Source: Rhodospirillales bacterium (GTDB taxonomy: Bacteria; Pseudomonadota; Alphaproteobacteria; UBA8366; JADFVY01). Taken from it: DNA of 6,801 nucleotides. The position numbers were made by a program, and so were the translations under genes. Shown piece after piece: positions 5,912 to 6,801 of the stretch. The DNA is taken from assembly GCA_024644185.1 (NCBI GenBank), contig JAHELM010000137.1, forward strand, positions 1 to 6,801, written 5' to 3'. The notes under the pieces were generated by a model. It searched no databases. It had not been told where the DNA came from and was given only the letters and a program-made list of their open reading frames with translations. The first letter of the stretch is position 1. Every line of letters starts with the position of its first letter.

Positions 5912-6277
5912 TCAGGTGGCCAGATAGAAGAATTCGGCCAAGACCCCAAGACTTACGATACCGCTGACCAACAAGGATTTTTCCAGGACCGGATGGAGCG
6001 GCGTACGCACCCGGCGCGCTGCAAGACAGGCCCCGAGAAACACCAGCCCTACTCCGATCGCGGACACCTCCGTGGCACGGGCTGTAAAACCGACCAGGGC
6101 CAGTGCGATACCCAGGTTTTCGAATGTCGCCGGCAAGTCTGGGATCGTTATTTTGCGGCGCCCGACAAGCGCCTCCAGCACGGGAATCACACACAGAACA
6201 ACGACAGCCGAGAGGAACAGCGCCATCGCAAAGGTGACAACCACGGCGGTAAGTTGGGCCGAGAGCGATATCGTCAT
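5912..6277 (-). CDS. Small integral membrane protein, hypothetical
   Basis: This 121-residue, strongly hydrophobic protein has four probable membrane helices: about residues 8-34, 52-67, 70-88 and 101-119. A conserved-looking loop, RRKITIPDLPATFEN, lies between helices one and two, and basic clusters sit at 40-42 (Arg-Arg-Lys) and 88-91 (Arg-Arg-Val-Arg). There is one cysteine in helix one and one in helix three, and no catalytic motif that I can name. The ATG has GAGGA nine bases upstream, which supports the start. The protein ends in the fourth helix (AEFFYLAT). It stands alone: 795 bases separate it from the amidase downstream, and 169 bases from the repeat-protein gene upstream on the same strand. 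I do not recognise the family. A role in envelope physiology or as an accessory to a complex would be a guess. Confidence 0.75.
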   Translation of the reverse strand: MTISLSAQLTAVVVTFAMALFLSAVVVLCVIPVLEALVGRRKITIPDLPATFENLGIALALVGFTARATEVSAIGVGLVFLGACLAARRVRTPLHPVLEKSLLVSGIVSLGVLAEFFYLAT

Positions 6278-6286
6278 TCCCGCTAT

Positions 6287-6291
6287 TCCTC
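6287..6291 (-). promoter_or_regulatory. Ribosome binding site of the small membrane protein
   Basis: GAGGA on the minus strand lies nine bases before the ATG at 6277. It is the only reasonable Shine-Dalgarno sequence near this start and supports translation of the 121-residue protein. Confidence 0.55.
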
Positions 6292-6350
6292 GCTGGATAT
6301 TTTCCCCGTTCTACAGTCTGCCGTTTTCTTTGCGCCGCCCCGGTGGATTT

Positions 6351-6426
6351 GCATCCGCCGCCACGGAATCGCGTCTATTCCTTGCGTCGGGCGGATGCGG
6401 ACCTGCATTCGCCAGATCCGCATCCG
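6351..6426. repeat. Competing inverted repeats downstream of the Gly-rich gene
   Basis: GCATCCGCC (6351-6359) is exactly complementary to GGCGGATGC (6390-6398). That second arm overlaps another, CGGATGCGGA (6392-6401), exactly complementary to TCCGCATCCG (6417-6426). A further near copy, GCATTCGCC, sits at 6405-6413. The ten-base-pair stem starts 20 bases after the stop of the Gly-rich gene on the minus strand. Only one structure can form at a time. There is no T-run, so this is not a standard intrinsic terminator, but a Rho-aided terminator or messenger 3' structure is plausible. Confidence 0.4.
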
Positions 6427-6446
6427 ACGATCCAGCAATCTACGCA

Positions 6447-6801
6447 TCAATCGTCATCGATCGGTTGCGCGGGCGTATTTCCGGAATTGCCGGGATCGCC
6501 GTTTTCCGATCCGTTGCCGCCACCGGCATCGCCGCAAGCCGGGCCTTTGCATACATCGACGATCACGCCTTTGCCCTTGCCGCCACCATGCTCATCGTCG
6601 TTGTGGCCGGAACCGCCGCCCTGGTCATGTTCGTCGCCGTCATGGCCGCCACCGCCCTGATCATGTTCACCATCGTTATTGCCGACCCCACCGCCCTGAT
6701 CGTGCTCACCATCGTCTTGGTCGCCGCCGCCGTTGCCACCGCCGCCGTTGCCACCACCGTTGCCGCCGCCGTTACCGCCGCCGTTGTCACCGCCGCCGCC
6801 G
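6447..6801 (-). CDS. Gly/Asn/Asp/His-rich repeat protein, C-terminal part
   Basis: This reading frame enters from the right edge and ends with TGA at 6447, giving 117 visible residues without a start. Residues 1-26 are a Gly run broken by Asn every few positions (GGGN units). Residues 30-74 hold four imperfect 12-13-residue repeats built on DGEHDQGGG, rich in Asp, Glu and His. A short more ordered stretch, KGKGVIVDVCKGPACGD (75-91), has a Cys-X4-Cys pair. A Gly/Asn/Pro tail ends in three Asp. Synonymous changes between repeat copies (gag/gaa, cac/cat, gat/gac, ggt/ggc) are expected if the protein sequence is conserved, which supports this frame over the Ala/Thr-rich and Pro-rich frames overlapping it. 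The composition suggests a disordered, exported or surface protein that could bind metal ions, but this is inference. I do not recognise the family, and the N-terminus needed to judge a signal peptide is absent. Confidence 0.7.
   Translation of the reverse strand, partial: GGGGDNGGGNGGGNGGGNGGGGNGGGDQDDGEHDQGGGVGNNDGEHDQGGGGHDGDEHDQGGGSGHNDDEHGGGKGKGVIVDVCKGPACGDAGGGNGSENGDPGNSGNTPAQPIDDD
6579..6713 (-). repeat. Tandem 36-39-base coding repeats (DGEHDQGGG units)
   Basis: Four degenerate copies lie in frame. The Glu-His pair recurs at intervals of 13, 12 and 13 residues (visible residues 32, 45, 57 and 70). The first three copies have EHDQGGG and the last is shortened to EHGGG. Copies differ mostly at third codon positions, with a variable linker of four to six residues, showing old duplication with protein-level constraint. 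Confidence 0.75.
6723..6800 (-). repeat. GGN/GGGN low-complexity coding repeat
   Basis: The minus strand encodes 26 residues made almost only of Gly with Asn at positions 6, 10, 14, 18 and 23, from repeats of GGC GGC GGT AAC type. The period is mostly 12 bases. The tract continues to the window edge, so its full length is unknown. Confidence 0.8.

Noticed and set aside
5351..6194. Minus-strand frames of 157 codons (5351-5824) and 264 codons (5400-6194)
   Set aside because: They are Ser/Arg- and Gly/Arg-rich without motifs. The longer one overlaps the membrane-protein gene in a different frame, and neither has a convincing ribosome site.
6343..6790. Plus-strand Pro/Ser-rich frame (6343-6660) and minus-strand Ala/Thr-rich frame (6563-6790)
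   Set aside because: Both are shifted or antisense readings of the GGC-rich repeats. Only the Gly/Asn/Asp/His frame shows synonymous variation among repeat copies and a normal stop.
6579..6800. CRISPR-like array
   Set aside because: The repeats are degenerate, in frame and contiguous, with no unique spacers of constant length, so they are coding repeats.

Overview
The window looks like chromosomal DNA from a GC-rich alphaproteobacterium, probably Rhodospirillales-like. This is inferred from the strong G/C bias at codon third positions, the PAS/HisKA kinase style, and the amino-acid and amide catabolic genes; no rRNA or other phylogenetic marker is present.

Layout. (1) Bases 1-973, plus strand: the C-terminal part of a PAS-HisKA-HATPase sensor histidine kinase whose start lies left of the window. 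(2) Bases 970-5117, minus strand: a compact four-gene set, in transcription order amidase-signature amidase, acetylpolyamine amidohydrolase (histone-deacetylase fold), membrane-anchored single-haem cytochrome c, and a flavoprotein closely resembling D-arginine dehydrogenase. Gaps are only 33-54 bases, so one operon is likely. The last gene converges on the kinase, and the two stop codons share the palindrome CTAG. (3) Bases 5118-5911: a candidate promoter with a palindromic operator-like site just upstream of the amidase, then about 700 bases with hairpins and one doubtful 95-codon ORF. (4) Bases 5912-6277, minus: a small four-helix membrane protein of unknown function. (5) Bases 6278-6446: a non-coding stretch with competing inverted repeats. 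(6) Bases 6447-6801, minus: the C-terminal 117 residues of a very Gly/Asn/Asp/His-rich repeat protein running off the right edge.

How the genes may work together. The operon reads as a scavenging pathway. Two hydrolases would free amines or amino acids from amides. The flavin dehydrogenase would then oxidise an amino acid, possibly handing electrons to the cytochrome c encoded just before it. The dehydrogenase keeps the carboxylate-binding and flavin residues of the Pseudomonas aeruginosa enzyme, but appears to lack the glutamate that selects basic D-amino acids (Leu at position 87) and an active-site histidine (Leu at 48). Its true substrate is therefore probably not D-arginine.

The most interesting points are this dehydrogenase/cytochrome pairing with changed specificity residues, and the unusual repeat protein at the right edge. 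Nothing here is demonstrably a wholly new system.
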